Shown here: piece after piece, positions 6,641-15,988 of the stretch | Layout: each line of letters begins with the position of its first letter | How positions within the stretch are numbered: position 1 is the first letter of the stretch | Origin: CAZYBO01 sp964645205 | GTDB taxonomy: Bacteria > Pseudomonadota > Alphaproteobacteria > Rickettsiales > SXRF01 | Length of the DNA stretch: 64,000 nt | NCBI GenBank assembly: GCA_964645205.1 | Contig: CAZYBO010000002.1 | Span: 1-64,000, forward strand | Reading direction: 5' to 3' | The notes under the pieces: generated by a model | The model's input: only the letters and a program-made list of their open reading frames with translations | Database searches by the model: none | What the model was told of the DNA's origin: nothing | Program-made: the position numbers and the translations under genes

Positions 6641-7297
6641 TCAAGGATTTTTCACCTTTATGGTGGGGATGAACGCGTCCATCGCGCCTACAATCTTCAC
6701 AAAGGACGGGCGCTTATATAACCGCTCGATATAGACGGCGAGCTTCGGGTTACGCGTCCTATCCGGCTTCACACCCGCCAGCGCGATATTGGCGAATCCT
6801 GTTCCGAGCGCGATGTCGGCGATGGAAAAACGGTTTTCCACCATCCACTCGCCCGGCTTGAGTTGCGCTTCGATATAATCGAGCAGCGGCGGCAGCTTCG
6901 CCTGCGCATCCGCAAGCACGGCCTCATCGGTGGGCTTGGCTAAAAAACGCGGGTTGAAATAGGAATGGAAATAAATGTCGCTCATCGGCTTGATCATCGC
7001 CCCGTCGAAATATTCCTCGAACCACATGGCGCGCGCCAGCTCCACCGTATCAGAAGGATAAAGCGCGGGATCGGGGTACGTGCGCTCAAGATAAAAACAA
7101 ATCACCGACGAATCGCACAGCCCGGTTTTATCGTCCTTATACGCCGGAATTTTCCCCAACGGGCTTAAGCCCTTGAACGCCTCGTCGCGGTCATGCGGGC
7201 GCACCATCTTCCATTCATAGGCCACGCCCTTCTCTTCCAAAAAAATCGCAACCTTGCGAACGAACGGGGATAGCGGCGCGCCGTAGAGTGTGGGCAT
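6641..7297 (-). CDS. Glutathione S-transferase family protein
   Basis: The 218-residue protein has an N-terminal thioredoxin-like domain (residues 1-80: PLSPFVRKV with candidate catalytic Ser10, PLGKIPAY with the cis-Pro, and DSSVICFYLE) and an all-helical C-terminal domain with the FSIADIALG motif. It resembles beta/zeta-type bacterial GSTs used in detoxification or small-molecule conjugation; the substrate is unknown. It lies on the same strand as rlmN and is separated from it by a palindromic repeat. Confidence 0.85.
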   Translation of the reverse strand: MPTLYGAPLSPFVRKVAIFLEEKGVAYEWKMVRPHDRDEAFKGLSPLGKIPAYKDDKTGLCDSSVICFYLERTYPDPALYPSDTVELARAMWFEEYFDGAMIKPMSDIYFHSYFNPRFLAKPTDEAVLADAQAKLPPLLDYIEAQLKPGEWMVENRFSIADIALGTGFANIALAGVKPDRTRNPKLAVYIERLYKRPSFVKIVGAMDAFIPTIKVKNP

Positions 7298-7319
7298 GGG
7301 GACTCCTTATTTATCGTCG

Positions 7320-7391
7320 TACCGGCGCAGGCCGATATCTTATTGCTCTAGTCATTCCAGATGACAGAAAAGATACCGGCCCACGCCGGTA
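7320..7391. repeat. REP-like inverted repeat between rlmN and the GST gene
   Basis: Two 22-nt arms (7320-7341 and 7370-7391) are inverted copies with 19 of 22 matches. The core is CCGGCGCAGGCCG. A smaller GTCAT...ATGAC palindrome sits between them. The core recurs in the hairpin after lpdA (47427-47446), so this is a member of a dispersed family of the kind common in alphaproteobacterial genomes. Confidence 0.7.
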
Positions 7392-7410
7392 TAACAAGAT
7401 AAATAAAATT

Positions 7411-8490
7411 CTAAAGCTGCACCTTCTCACCTTTTTTCCGCTCCGAATCGGACTTTAATTGTCCGCAAGCCGCGAAAATATCCTGCCCACGAGTAGCGCG
7501 CACAGGCGAGGAGAATCCGCCATCATTCACGATTTTTGCAAACGCGTTAATGCGGTTTTTGCTGGAGCATTCGTAGGGTGCGCCCGGCCATGGGTTGAAG
7601 GGAATCAGATTCACCTTCGCGGGGATATCTTTCAGCAGGCGCACTAATTCGTGCGCGTCGGCATCGGAATCGTTCACGCCTTTGAGCATCACATATTCAA
7701 ACGTGATGCGCCGTGCGTTGTTGGCAGCAGGATAGTTGCGGCAGGCATCGAGCAGCATTTTTATGGGATATTTTTTATTCAGCGGCACGATCTCATCGCG
7801 CAGATCGTCGCGCACGGCGTGAAGCGAAATAGCAAGATTCACGCCCAATTCCTTGCCGCAGCGCTCGATCATCGGCACCACGCCGGAAGTGGATAGCGTG
7901 ATTTTTCGTTTGGAAATGGCGATGCCTTCGCCGTCCATGATAATCGTCAGTGCGCGCGACACGTTATCGTAATTATAGAGCGGTTCGCCCATGCCCATCA
8001 TCACGATGTTGGTGAACAGGCAATCCTCACGCTTCTTGTTCCATTCTTTCAGTCCGTCGCGCGCCACCATCACCTGCCCTACGATATCGGCGGCCGTCAG
8101 ATTGCGCACCAGCTTCATCGTGCCCGTATGACAAAAGGTGCAAGACAGCGTGCAGCCCACCTGCGACGACACGCACAAAGCGCCGCGATCTTCCTCGGGA
8201 ATAAATACCGTTTCCACCTGATTGCCGTCAGGAAATTCCAGCAACCACTTGCGCGTGGCATCGAACGAGGTCAGGTCTTTTGCTATTTTCGGGCGGTCGA
8301 GCGTGAAATGCTCGGCGAGCTTCGCCTGTTGAGGTTTGGCGATACTGGTCATCTGCTCGAACGAAGTGACGCCCTTGCCATATACCCAGCTCCACACCTG
8401 CTTGGCGCGGAACGGCTCGAAGCCGTGGGCTTTCAATTTTTCCGCCAGCTCCTCGCGGGTCAGGCCGATAAGGGAGGTTTTTGCCGCCAT
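7411..8490 (-). CDS. rlmN: Dual-specificity RNA methyltransferase RlmN
   Basis: The 359-residue radical-SAM enzyme methylates C2 of A2503 in 23S rRNA and of A37 in some tRNAs. The cluster motif CxxxCxxC is Cys113, Cys117, Cys120 (CTLSCTFC); the catalytic cysteine pair is probably Cys106 and Cys342 (DIFAACGQ). MGMGEPLYNYDNV and LAISLHAVRDDLRDEIVPLN are RlmN hallmarks. A short unknown gene and a regulator lie immediately upstream, with a 2-nt gap, and probably share its transcript. Confidence 0.97.
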   Translation of the reverse strand: MAAKTSLIGLTREELAEKLKAHGFEPFRAKQVWSWVYGKGVTSFEQMTSIAKPQQAKLAEHFTLDRPKIAKDLTSFDATRKWLLEFPDGNQVETVFIPEEDRGALCVSSQVGCTLSCTFCHTGTMKLVRNLTAADIVGQVMVARDGLKEWNKKREDCLFTNIVMMGMGEPLYNYDNVSRALTIIMDGEGIAISKRKITLSTSGVVPMIERCGKELGVNLAISLHAVRDDLRDEIVPLNKKYPIKMLLDACRNYPAANNARRITFEYVMLKGVNDSDADAHELVRLLKDIPAKVNLIPFNPWPGAPYECSSKNRINAFAKIVNDGGFSSPVRATRGQDIFAACGQLKSDSERKKGEKVQL

Positions 8491-8492
8491 AC

Positions 8493-8858
8493 TTACCTGA
8501 ACCAGCCTTTAAGCGTGTCGGAAAGCTGCGCCAGTATCCCTGCGCGGCGTGCGGACGGCGTGAGTCCCATATCATCCATCAACCCTTTGAGCGCGCGCTT
8601 ATGATCATCCTGCACAAGGTAGGCCTGACCGAGCGCCGATTGCGCTTCTTCCACGGTAGGCGGGACGGAGCGCGGCGGCACTTCCACAAGGTCGCCCGCT
8701 TTCGTGCGCCACGAACCCGCCGCATACGCATCGCCCGCACGCTTCTGCAGATCGAGCAGCCGCGCCTGCAACGGCTCGGGTAACGAGGGCGCAATCGCAT
8801 CGAGCGCAGGACTTTGCCTGATCAGCGTCATGAGTTGTGAATCGTTGAGCGCGGTCAT
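8493..8858 (-). CDS. Hypothetical protein upstream of rlmN
   Basis: The 121-residue soluble protein has no signal peptide or membrane segment. It is Leu- and Ala-rich and predicted mostly helical, with a central PPRSVPPTVEEAQ stretch. I do not recognise a family. Its start overlaps the upstream regulator gene by 4 nt (ATGA) and its stop is 2 nt before rlmN, so it looks like the middle gene of a translationally coupled trio. This context makes it a real gene. Confidence 0.65.
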   Translation of the reverse strand: MTALNDSQLMTLIRQSPALDAIAPSLPEPLQARLLDLQKRAGDAYAAGSWRTKAGDLVEVPPRSVPPTVEEAQSALGQAYLVQDDHKRALKGLMDDMGLTPSARRAGILAQLSDTLKGWFR

Positions 8859-9409
8859 GCCGAAAGCCTGTAGCCGCCTTCGACGGCGTCGATCATTTCT
8901 TCGGAGAAATTCTCCCTAATCTTCGCGCGCAGGCGGTAAATATGGGTTTCCAGCGTATGGGTGTTCATGTCGGGCGCGAAACCCCACACCTGTTTCAAGA
9001 GCGTGTCGCGGCCGATACCGTCCCCGCCCGCCTGCGCGATGGCAAGCAGGAGCTGCGCCTCCTTATCGGTGAGTTCCGCGGTTTTGCCGCCGGCGCTACG
9101 CGCAAGCAGCTTCTGCCGCATATCCAGCGTGTAGCCCGTGCCGATAGCGACGCTTGTCTGGTTCAACAAGGTGCGCAGCGCGGCCAGCAGGGTCTGCAAC
9201 CGCAGCGGTTTGTCCCGCGGGTCGATCTGCAGCACCGGCAGCGGCCATGATTTCGCTGTTTTATCGCTGCCTACTACCAGCGCAGCATCGCCTGCGGGTT
9301 CCGGTGCAATGCACGCTTCCACATCCAGTTCGCGTGCCGCATGGTCGGCCACGACACGGGCAAAATCCGCATCGTCGCTTACGATAGTTATGGTTTGTTT
9401 AGCGTTCAC
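8855..9409 (-). CDS. Winged-helix DNA-binding protein with degenerate receiver
   Basis: The C-terminal half (about residues 95-184) is an OmpR-type winged helix: LTDKEAQLLLAIAQAGGDGIGRDTLLKQVWG, then THTLETHIYRLRAKI and EGGYRLSA. The first 90 residues have the length of a truncated receiver (ITIVSDDADFARVV) but lack a clear phosphoacceptor Asp in the usual place and the conserved Lys. It is probably a constitutive or ligand-controlled regulator. It shares a transcript with the unknown 121-residue gene and rlmN. Confidence 0.75.
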   Translation of the reverse strand: MNAKQTITIVSDDADFARVVADHAARELDVEACIAPEPAGDAALVVGSDKTAKSWPLPVLQIDPRDKPLRLQTLLAALRTLLNQTSVAIGTGYTLDMRQKLLARSAGGKTAELTDKEAQLLLAIAQAGGDGIGRDTLLKQVWGFAPDMNTHTLETHIYRLRAKIRENFSEEMIDAVEGGYRLSA

Positions 9410-9482
9410 CCAAGGAAATCCCTTAATTTTCGTCCACAGGTGTAGTATGGATTGGCTGCATTCACAACCCTAAAACGATTAA

Positions 9483-10553
9483 ATGACACGAAAACAACAA
9501 GATACTCAAAGCTCGCACGAACGCGCCGCCCGCGCTGTCGATGAATTGCGCCGCCAGTCGGGGGTAGCCGTCACCGGCGCGGCGGCGAATTTTTCTATTT
9601 TTCCTATTGAATTTCTTGATGAAAACACGCTGACTGCGCTGCGCGCGGTGGGCGCCCCGCTGCGTGCTATCCTCACCGGCAAACGCGCCGCTTATGCCGG
9701 GCTTGCGCATACAGGCGCGGGCTGCGTGCAACTCGACGCCTCTGCATTGTCGCTTACGCAGTTGCGCTGGCTCGCCGATCCGGTCGCGCCTGAAGCCCCC
9801 CTGCCCGCACTGGCAGTTGAGCCGGCCACCGATATGCAGCAATCCGCCATCCTGCTTGCCAAACATGCGGCATTGCTTCCTGCGTTGCTGGCCGTGGAGA
9901 CGATTGATCTCCCGCACGCATCGATAAAGCTGGACGCTGCCGATCTGCTGCATTACGCGCAATCACCGCAAGCGGACGTCATCGAAACCGCGCGCGCGAA
10001 ACTTCCGGTGGCGGGTGCCGAGGACGCACGCATAGTAAGTTTCCGTGAGAAGCACGGCACGTCGGTACATCTGGCGCTGTTGATCGGCGAGGCGAAGGAA
10101 GCGCCGCTGGTGCGCGTACATTCCTCCTGCGTTACCGGCGATATTCTCGGCAGCCTGCGTTGCGATTGCGGCAGCCAGCTTACGATGGCCGTCGCGCAGA
10201 TCGCCGCATCCGGCGGCGGTATATTGGTGTATCTGCATCAGGAAGGGCGTGGTATCGGCATCACCAACAAGCTGCGCGCCTACGCGCTGCAGGAGCGGGG
10301 TGTCGATACCTACGACGCCAACCTCATGCTCGGTTTCGACGAGGACGAGCGCGATTTCGCCGTCGCCGCGGCCATATTGAAATATCTGGGCGCGCCCGGC
10401 GTGCGGCTTTTGACCAATAACCCGCACAAAATCGCCAATCTCGAAAAGCACGGTATACGGATTATCGAGCGCGTGCCGCTGGTCGTAGAAACCGGCGCGC
10501 ACAACCACGCCTATCTGGACGCGAAGGCGAAAAAATCAGGGCATTTGTTTTAG
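9483..10553 (+). CDS. ribA: GTP cyclohydrolase II with divergent N-terminal domain
   Basis: The 356-residue protein has a complete GTP cyclohydrolase II domain from about residue 165: HSSCVTGDILGSLRCDCGSQL supplies zinc ligands Cys216, Cys227 and Cys229, and YLHQEGRGIGITNKLRAY is the substrate loop. It opens GTP to start riboflavin synthesis. The first 160 residues stand where bifunctional RibBA has DHBP synthase, but its active-site motifs are not visible, so DHBP must be made elsewhere. I see no FMN riboswitch in the 73-nt leader. Confidence 0.92.
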   Translation: MTRKQQDTQSSHERAARAVDELRRQSGVAVTGAAANFSIFPIEFLDENTLTALRAVGAPLRAILTGKRAAYAGLAHTGAGCVQLDASALSLTQLRWLADPVAPEAPLPALAVEPATDMQQSAILLAKHAALLPALLAVETIDLPHASIKLDAADLLHYAQSPQADVIETARAKLPVAGAEDARIVSFREKHGTSVHLALLIGEAKEAPLVRVHSSCVTGDILGSLRCDCGSQLTMAVAQIAASGGGILVYLHQEGRGIGITNKLRAYALQERGVDTYDANLMLGFDEDERDFAVAAAILKYLGAPGVRLLTNNPHKIANLEKHGIRIIERVPLVVETGAHNHAYLDAKAKKSGHLF

Positions 10554-10557
10554 GCGG

Positions 10558-10582
10558 AAGCTAAACCGTTAGGGTTTGGCTT
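10558..10582. terminator. Bidirectional hairpin between ribA and the TAXI gene
   Basis: A 10-bp stem (AAGCTAAACC with GGTTTGGCTT, one G-U pair) and a 5-nt loop stand just after the ribA stop. The stop codon of the convergent TAXI gene lies in the loop. T-rich sequence follows on the plus side. This suits a shared terminator for two converging genes. Confidence 0.5.
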
Positions 10583-11603
10583 TCTCGTTTTTCTCGATGA
10601 TATTGATCAGGTCGTTGCCGAGGCTGGTTTTGCCATCATCTTTTTTCGGCACGTCCGGCCACACGCAGCCGTCCTTTTTCCATACGCCGGAATCAGCATC
10701 GAGATTGACTTCTTTCCATTTCGGATGCGCCTTGGCCTTGAGCGAAGGCAGTTCATTGCGTATGGCTTTGGCAAGCGCGGCGAGTTTTTCGCAGCGCTTC
10801 TTGTTGGAGCCGCCGGAGAAATCGTAGGACACCATAACCGCCTGCACCGCGATGGTCTTTACGTCTTCCGACACGAAATTATAATCCGCGCGCGTGATGT
10901 CCGCGGGCTTGTATTCTTCCAGCATCTTCGGATGATCCATCGGCAGGAAATGCACCTGTTCCAGCATGGGTGCGTATTTTTGGTTTTCCGGCAGGGTCAG
11001 GTCTTCTAAGTTCTTAAACAGGCGCACCGGCTTGCCCGCCACGAAAATCACCGCGTCCAGCTCGCCCTTGAGCACGGCCGCCACGCCCACTGCGGGCGCG
11101 ACTTTCTTGCTTTCGGCGGGGGTGATGTCCATCATGGAGAACAGGTTGATGGAGGTGAGCATGTTGCCGCTGCCTTCTTCACCGATGGCAATGCGCTTGC
11201 CCTGCAGGTCGGCGAAGGTTTTGATGTCCTTGCGCGCCAGCACGTGCACTTCTTCGTTGTAGAAGGGGAAGATCATGCGCAGGTTGCTCGCCATGCGCAC
11301 CGAGTCAGGGCTTTTGGAACGGCTCAGGAAACCGAGCACGTCCGACTGCACGATGCCGAGTGCGGCGTTTTCAGCGCTGTTGATGCGCTTGATATTATCG
11401 ATAGAGCCTTCCGACGATTTCACTTCGAGATCGACGCCCGCTTTCGACGCCACCGGCACGATGTCTTTGCCGAACGCGTAATAGGTGCCGGTTTTCGGGC
11501 CGGTAACGAGGCCTAGGATTTCTGCAGGGGCAGCCTGCGCGGTCTGCGAGAAAACGGCGACAAGCGCGGCGGCGAAAAGCGCGCCCATGAAGGTGCGGGA
11601 CAT
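10569..11603 (-). CDS. TAXI-family TRAP transporter solute-binding protein
   Basis: The 344-residue protein has a signal peptide ending AQA (about residue 24) and the TAXI receptor fold: GLVTGPKTGTYYAFGKDI at the mature N-terminus and LQGKRIAIGEEGSGNMLTS near residue 135. Such receptors feed a fused DctQM permease in the inner membrane; no permease gene lies nearby. The C-terminal part (KKRCEKLAAL, KKDGCVWPDV) has two Cys residues that may form a disulfide. It converges on ribA. Confidence 0.88.
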   Translation of the reverse strand: MSRTFMGALFAAALVAVFSQTAQAAPAEILGLVTGPKTGTYYAFGKDIVPVASKAGVDLEVKSSEGSIDNIKRINSAENAALGIVQSDVLGFLSRSKSPDSVRMASNLRMIFPFYNEEVHVLARKDIKTFADLQGKRIAIGEEGSGNMLTSINLFSMMDITPAESKKVAPAVGVAAVLKGELDAVIFVAGKPVRLFKNLEDLTLPENQKYAPMLEQVHFLPMDHPKMLEEYKPADITRADYNFVSEDVKTIAVQAVMVSYDFSGGSNKKRCEKLAALAKAIRNELPSLKAKAHPKWKEVNLDADSGVWKKDGCVWPDVPKKDDGKTSLGNDLINIIEKNEKAKP

Positions 11604-11623
11604 AACTACTCCAAAGTCATTAG

Positions 11624-12067
11624 TTAATATTTGCTAATGATCGACAGTAGTGCCCGGCCTGTATTATTGTCAACCTTAGAAATGGTTTTTATTTCCGAGC
11701 CTTGCTCATCCGTAGCCGGGAATTTAGTCATTTGGCCGACGATCGCATCCGTTTTTCCTTGGATAACAATGGTCTTGTCCTGCTCAGCAGCGGAATTGGA
11801 GGCCATGGCGTTGGAGATTGGCGCGTTAAGCATTCCGGCCATGCCGGTGCCGCGCGCCGAGCCTTTGGGCGCGTTCTGGTTCGTGGAAACGGCAGCGATG
11901 GCGATGATCACAATGATGCACACCAGAAGCAGCGTAGCCTGCATGTCCCGTATTTTCACCAACGCGCGACGCGCCAGCGACGTTCGTAGCGCGCGCTTCG
12001 GCGCAGCAGCGGGCAATTTAAAGACTTTAGGTTTCATCGCAGGCGTGCCGGTCATAACGAGTGTCAT
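11624..12067 (-). CDS. Hypothetical single-pass membrane protein
   Basis: The 147-residue protein has a basic N-terminal segment, one strong membrane helix (about residues 43-61, LLLVCIIVIIAIAAV) and a periplasmic, Ala/Asn/Thr-rich remainder. I recognise no family. The ATG overlaps a TATAAT hexamer (12066-12071), so translation might instead start at Met5 or Met11. It lies 20 nt upstream of the TAXI gene and could be co-transcribed with it. Confidence 0.5.
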   Translation of the reverse strand: MTLVMTGTPAMKPKVFKLPAAAPKRALRTSLARRALVKIRDMQATLLLVCIIVIIAIAAVSTNQNAPKGSARGTGMAGMLNAPISNAMASNSAAEQDKTIVIQGKTDAIVGQMTKFPATDEQGSEIKTISKVDNNTGRALLSIISKY

Positions 12068-12197
12068 TATACGCGTGCGACTTTATTACGCAATTTAAGG
12101 ATTGGTTACAACCGTTCTTTCGTCGGTTTTTTACGCAAGCGTTGCGAAAATACACATTTTGCTTTCAGTAAGGCGTCAACATCGCGTAGATAGAAGC

Positions 12198-13544
12198 ATG
12201 GTTTCAAGTTTGGATACGCTCTGCTGGCTACTCGAACGCACGCGCGCCACCGGCGCCGACGACGCCGACTGCATCATTTTTGAAACGGTCGATGTCAGCG
12301 TGAGCGAACGTTTAGGTAAACCCGAAGGCATCGAGCGCTCCGAGAGCAAGGGGCTGGGCTTGCGCGTCTTTGTCGGCGGCAAGCAGGCGATCGTCTCCTC
12401 CACCGACACCAGCCGCGACACGCTACAGCAACTCGCCGAGCGCGCCGTCGCCATGGCGAATGCCAGCCTGCCCGATCCCGACAGCATTCTGCCGCCTGCG
12501 AACCTGCATCCAACAGCTATTCCCGAACTCGATTTATTCGACGGCGATGAACCTTCGGCACTGTGGCTGCGCGAACAGTGCAAGCTGTGCGAGGACGCAG
12601 CCATGTCGGTCAAAGGCATCACCAATTCCGAAGGCGCCGACGGGCAATACAGCGCAAGCCGCATAAGCCTCGGCGTAAGCGCGGGTGGCGCGGTGCAGTT
12701 CGCGCAGAGCTACCCCACCAGCCATTTCTCGTTATCCGTATCGGTGCTGGCGGGCGAAGGTACTTCGATGCAGCGCGATTACGATTTCACCAGCGCGCAC
12801 CATCGCGGCGATTTGCTTGGCGCTGCCGATGTCGGAAACTCGGCGGCGAAGCGCGCGCTTGAGCGGCTCAACCCGCGTAAAGTCGCATCGTGCCGGGTGC
12901 CGGTGGTGTTCGACCCGCGCATAAGCCGCGGGCTGCTTGGCGTGCTGGCGGGCGCGATCTCCGGCCAGGCGATCGCGCGCGGTTCCAGTTTCCTGAAGGA
13001 TGATTTGCTCAAACCGGTGTTCGCACGCGGCATTTCCATCATCGATGACCCGCACATCGTGCGCGGCCTCGGCTCCAAACCGTTCGACGGCGAAGGCGTG
13101 CGAAACCGCAAGCTCGCGGTAGTCAAAGACGGCATCCTGCAAAGCTGGCTGCTCGACATGCGCAGCGCCAGCAAGCTGAAGCTCGCCTCCACCGGCCACG
13201 CCACACGCGGGTTGTCGTCACCGCCCTCACCCTCGTCCAGCAACCTTTACATGGAAAACGGTGCGCTTTCGCCGCAGGAGTTGATCAAGGATATTAAAAG
13301 CGGGTTCTACGTCACCGAAACGTTCGGCATGGGCATCAACACCGTTACCGGCGACTATAGCCAGGGCGCTGCCGGGTTCTGGATCGAAAACGGCGAGATC
13401 GCCTATCCGGTGTCGGAGATCACCATCGCCTCACACCTGCGCGAGATGTTCAAGACCGCGACACCCGCCAATGATCTCGCATTCCGCTATGCAACGAATG
13501 CGCCCACCCTGCGCGTGGACGCCATGACGGTGGCGGGCGCATGA
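12198..13544 (+). CDS. pmbA: TldD/PmbA family metallopeptidase subunit
   Basis: The 448-residue product from the ATG at 12198 matches PmbA/TldE: VSERLGKPEGIERSESKGLGLRVF near the N-terminus, RGSSFLKDDL in the middle and GMGINTVTGDYSQGAAGFWIENGEIAYPVSEITIA near the C-terminus. TldD/TldE form a heterodimeric protease that trims peptide substrates such as microcin precursors; TldD carries the metal site. The reading frame is open further upstream, but that part has no protein-like features. The stop overlaps the msbA start (ATGA). Confidence 0.88.
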   Translation: MVSSLDTLCWLLERTRATGADDADCIIFETVDVSVSERLGKPEGIERSESKGLGLRVFVGGKQAIVSSTDTSRDTLQQLAERAVAMANASLPDPDSILPPANLHPTAIPELDLFDGDEPSALWLREQCKLCEDAAMSVKGITNSEGADGQYSASRISLGVSAGGAVQFAQSYPTSHFSLSVSVLAGEGTSMQRDYDFTSAHHRGDLLGAADVGNSAAKRALERLNPRKVASCRVPVVFDPRISRGLLGVLAGAISGQAIARGSSFLKDDLLKPVFARGISIIDDPHIVRGLGSKPFDGEGVRNRKLAVVKDGILQSWLLDMRSASKLKLASTGHATRGLSSPPSPSSSNLYMENGALSPQELIKDIKSGFYVTETFGMGINTVTGDYSQGAAGFWIENGEIAYPVSEITIASHLREMFKTATPANDLAFRYATNAPTLRVDAMTVAGA

Positions 13545-15310
13545 AGAAAAAAACGCCTGTGGATTTCGTGGGCAACCGTATCCTCCGCCGTTTGGTGCGC
13601 GAGCATGTGCGCCCCTACTGGCGCAAGATCGCGTTCGCGGTAGGCTGCATGGTGACCATCGCCGCGACACAGGCCGCCAACGCGTGGATGACACAGCCGG
13701 TACTCGATAAAATTTTTATCGCGCAGGATCGCGACATGCTGATGCTGATCCCGCTGGCGGTATTCGTTATCGCGCTTATCGGCGCGGCGGCGAATTACGG
13801 CAACATGCTTAACATGCGCTATGTCGGCACGCGCATTGTCGCCGATATGCAGATGCGGTTGTTTACGCATCTGGTGCAAAGCGACATCGGCCTGTTCCAC
13901 CACGAATCCTCGGGGCGGCTGATTTCACGCTTCACTAACGACATCAACCTGCTGCGCAACGCATTTTCCAATGTGCTCACCACGCTCGGCAAGGAAAGTC
14001 TTAGCGTCACGTTCCTCCTTGCCGTCATGCTCTACCAGAACGCGGAACTGGCGGGCATCGCGCTGCTGGTGTTCCCCATCGCCATCTACCCGACCATCCG
14101 CCTGAGCAAGCGCATGCGCCGCATCTCCAACGACACGCAGGAACAGCTCGGTGAATTCACCGCCACGCTCGACGAAGTGTTCGCGGGCGTGCGCACGGTC
14201 AAATCCTACAACCGCGAAGCGTATGAGTCCGCGCGCGCGCAGGGCGTCATCGAAGGGCTGTTCAAACTTTACTACAAAGCCATTCGCGTACAGGCGGCAG
14301 GCACGCCAATGATGGAAATACTCGCCGGCATTTCCATTGCTTCGGTTATCTGGTACGGCGGTTTTCAGGTGCTCGACGGGCAGACTACGCCGGGCGAATT
14401 CTTCTCTTTTATCATCGCGTTTTTCATGGCCTACAAGCCCGTGCGCTCTATGGCCGGGCTGAACACCACGCTGCAGGAAGGGCTTACGGCGGCTGCGCGG
14501 CTCTACAAGGTGCTCGATACGCCGCCCGCTATCGCCGACAAAGCGGATGCAAAACCGCTGGCCGTCGCGCAAGGCGAAATTCGTTTCGATAACGTAACGT
14601 TTTCCTATGCCCCGGATGCGGCGGGCGTGCACGGCGTCAATCTCGTCGTTCCCGCAGGAAAGAAAGCGGCGCTGGTAGGGCTGTCCGGCGGCGGCAAATC
14701 CACGCTGATGAACCTGCTGTTGCGGTTCTACGACGTGCAGGCGGGCGGCATCTCCATCGACGGGCAGGACATACGCGGCGTCACGCTGCGCTCGCTGCGC
14801 GACGCGATGGCGTTCGTGCCCCAGGAATCCATGCTGTTCGACGATACCGTGCGCGCCAACATCGCCTACGGGCGCGAAGGCGCCACTGACGAAGAAATCA
14901 TCGCCGCCGCGCAGAACGCCGCCGCCGACGAGTTCATCCGCGCGCTACCGCAAGGCTACGACACAAAGATCGGCGCGCATGGCGTGCGGCTTTCCGGTGG
15001 CCAGCGCCAGCGGCTTGCGATTGCGCGCGCCATGCTGAAGAACGCGCCCATTTTGCTGCTCGATGAAGCCACATCTTCGCTCGACAACGAGTCCGAGCGC
15101 AGCATCCAGCAGGCGCTGTCGAAGCTGATGCAGGGGCGCACCACGCTGGTGATCGCGCATCGCCTGAGCACCATCGCCGAGGCCGACATTATTTACGTCA
15201 TCGACCACGGGCACGTCATCGAGGCCGGCACGCATAAAAGCCTGATGGAAAAGCAGGGCAAATACTGCCAGCTTTACACACAGAATTTCGACACTATCGT
15301 CGCGCGCTGA
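13541..15310 (+). CDS. msbA: ABC transporter, MsbA-type lipid flippase
   Basis: The 589-residue half-transporter has six membrane segments (residues about 30-300) and one ATPase domain: Walker A GLSGGGKST near 380, signature LSGGQRQR near 485 and Walker B ILLLDEA near 505. Position at the head of waaA/lpxK/lpxL strongly suggests lipid A-core flipping across the inner membrane. It overlaps pmbA by 4 nt and is 3 nt from the next gene. Confidence 0.9.
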   Translation: MKKKTPVDFVGNRILRRLVREHVRPYWRKIAFAVGCMVTIAATQAANAWMTQPVLDKIFIAQDRDMLMLIPLAVFVIALIGAAANYGNMLNMRYVGTRIVADMQMRLFTHLVQSDIGLFHHESSGRLISRFTNDINLLRNAFSNVLTTLGKESLSVTFLLAVMLYQNAELAGIALLVFPIAIYPTIRLSKRMRRISNDTQEQLGEFTATLDEVFAGVRTVKSYNREAYESARAQGVIEGLFKLYYKAIRVQAAGTPMMEILAGISIASVIWYGGFQVLDGQTTPGEFFSFIIAFFMAYKPVRSMAGLNTTLQEGLTAAARLYKVLDTPPAIADKADAKPLAVAQGEIRFDNVTFSYAPDAAGVHGVNLVVPAGKKAALVGLSGGGKSTLMNLLLRFYDVQAGGISIDGQDIRGVTLRSLRDAMAFVPQESMLFDDTVRANIAYGREGATDEEIIAAAQNAAADEFIRALPQGYDTKIGAHGVRLSGGQRQRLAIARAMLKNAPILLLDEATSSLDNESERSIQQALSKLMQGRTTLVIAHRLSTIAEADIIYVIDHGHVIEAGTHKSLMEKQGKYCQLYTQNFDTIVAR

Positions 15311-15313
15311 CGC

Positions 15314-15988
15314 ATGGCTTTCGCAAAAAAACTGCTCAAACGCCCCGCCACGCAGATCGTGCTGGCATGGGTGTTCGCGTCCTATATCAGGCTCGTATTT
15401 TTCACCAGCAGCAAGCGCATGGATATTCATCCCGACGCCGCCCCTTACATGCTGGGAGACGCCAACGCCATCTTCGCCTTCTGGCACGGGCGCATGATGA
15501 TGCTGCCCACGCTCTGCCCTCCGAAACACACGATGCGCGTGCTGATTTCCCTACACCGCGACGGGCTGCTGATTTCGCGCACGATAGGCCATTTCGGACA
15601 AAAGACCGTCACCGGCTCCACCAGCCGAGGCGGGCGCGAGGCGGTACTGGAAATGCTGCGCGCCCTCGAAGCGGGCGACAATATCAGTATCACGCCCGAC
15701 GGCCCGCGCGGGCCTGCGCAGGTGTTGGCGAAAGGCACTATCGGTGTGGCGAAATACGCGCAAAAGCCCATCCTACCGGTGACGTTTTCCGCAACGCGCG
15801 CAGTGCGGCTGGGCAGCTGGGACAGCTTCCTGCTCGCGCTGCCCTTCGGCCGGATTGTGTTTTGCATCGGAAAACCTATAATGGTGGCGGAAAACGGAGA
15901 TGAACAGCAGGACGAACAAATGCGCCAGGAAGTGGAAGCCGCGATGAACAGGCTGGCCGAACATGCCGACGGGGAGGCGCATGGATAA
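15314..15988 (+). CDS. DUF374 lysophospholipid acyltransferase-like protein
   Basis: The 224-residue protein matches the DUF374 family: FAFWHGRMMMLP near residue 55, SLHRDGLLISRTI, TGSTSRGGREAV and SITPDGPRGPAQVLAKGTI. These correspond to acyltransferase motifs, but the exact reaction of the family is not established. It is membrane-associated through its N-terminal hydrophobic segment. It sits between msbA and waaA and overlaps waaA by 8 nt, which points to a lipid A or Kdo-linked role. Confidence 0.88.
   Translation: MAFAKKLLKRPATQIVLAWVFASYIRLVFFTSSKRMDIHPDAAPYMLGDANAIFAFWHGRMMMLPTLCPPKHTMRVLISLHRDGLLISRTIGHFGQKTVTGSTSRGGREAVLEMLRALEAGDNISITPDGPRGPAQVLAKGTIGVAKYAQKPILPVTFSATRAVRLGSWDSFLLALPFGRIVFCIGKPIMVAENGDEQQDEQMRQEVEAAMNRLAEHADGEAHG

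Noticed and set aside
9410..9482. FMN riboswitch before ribA
   Set aside because: The leader is 73 nt long and has none of the conserved FMN-element segments.
12102..12197. Longer N-terminus for the PmbA-like protein
   Set aside because: The extra 32 codons lie in the promoter region and do not resemble the family; the ATG at 12198 fits the usual start.
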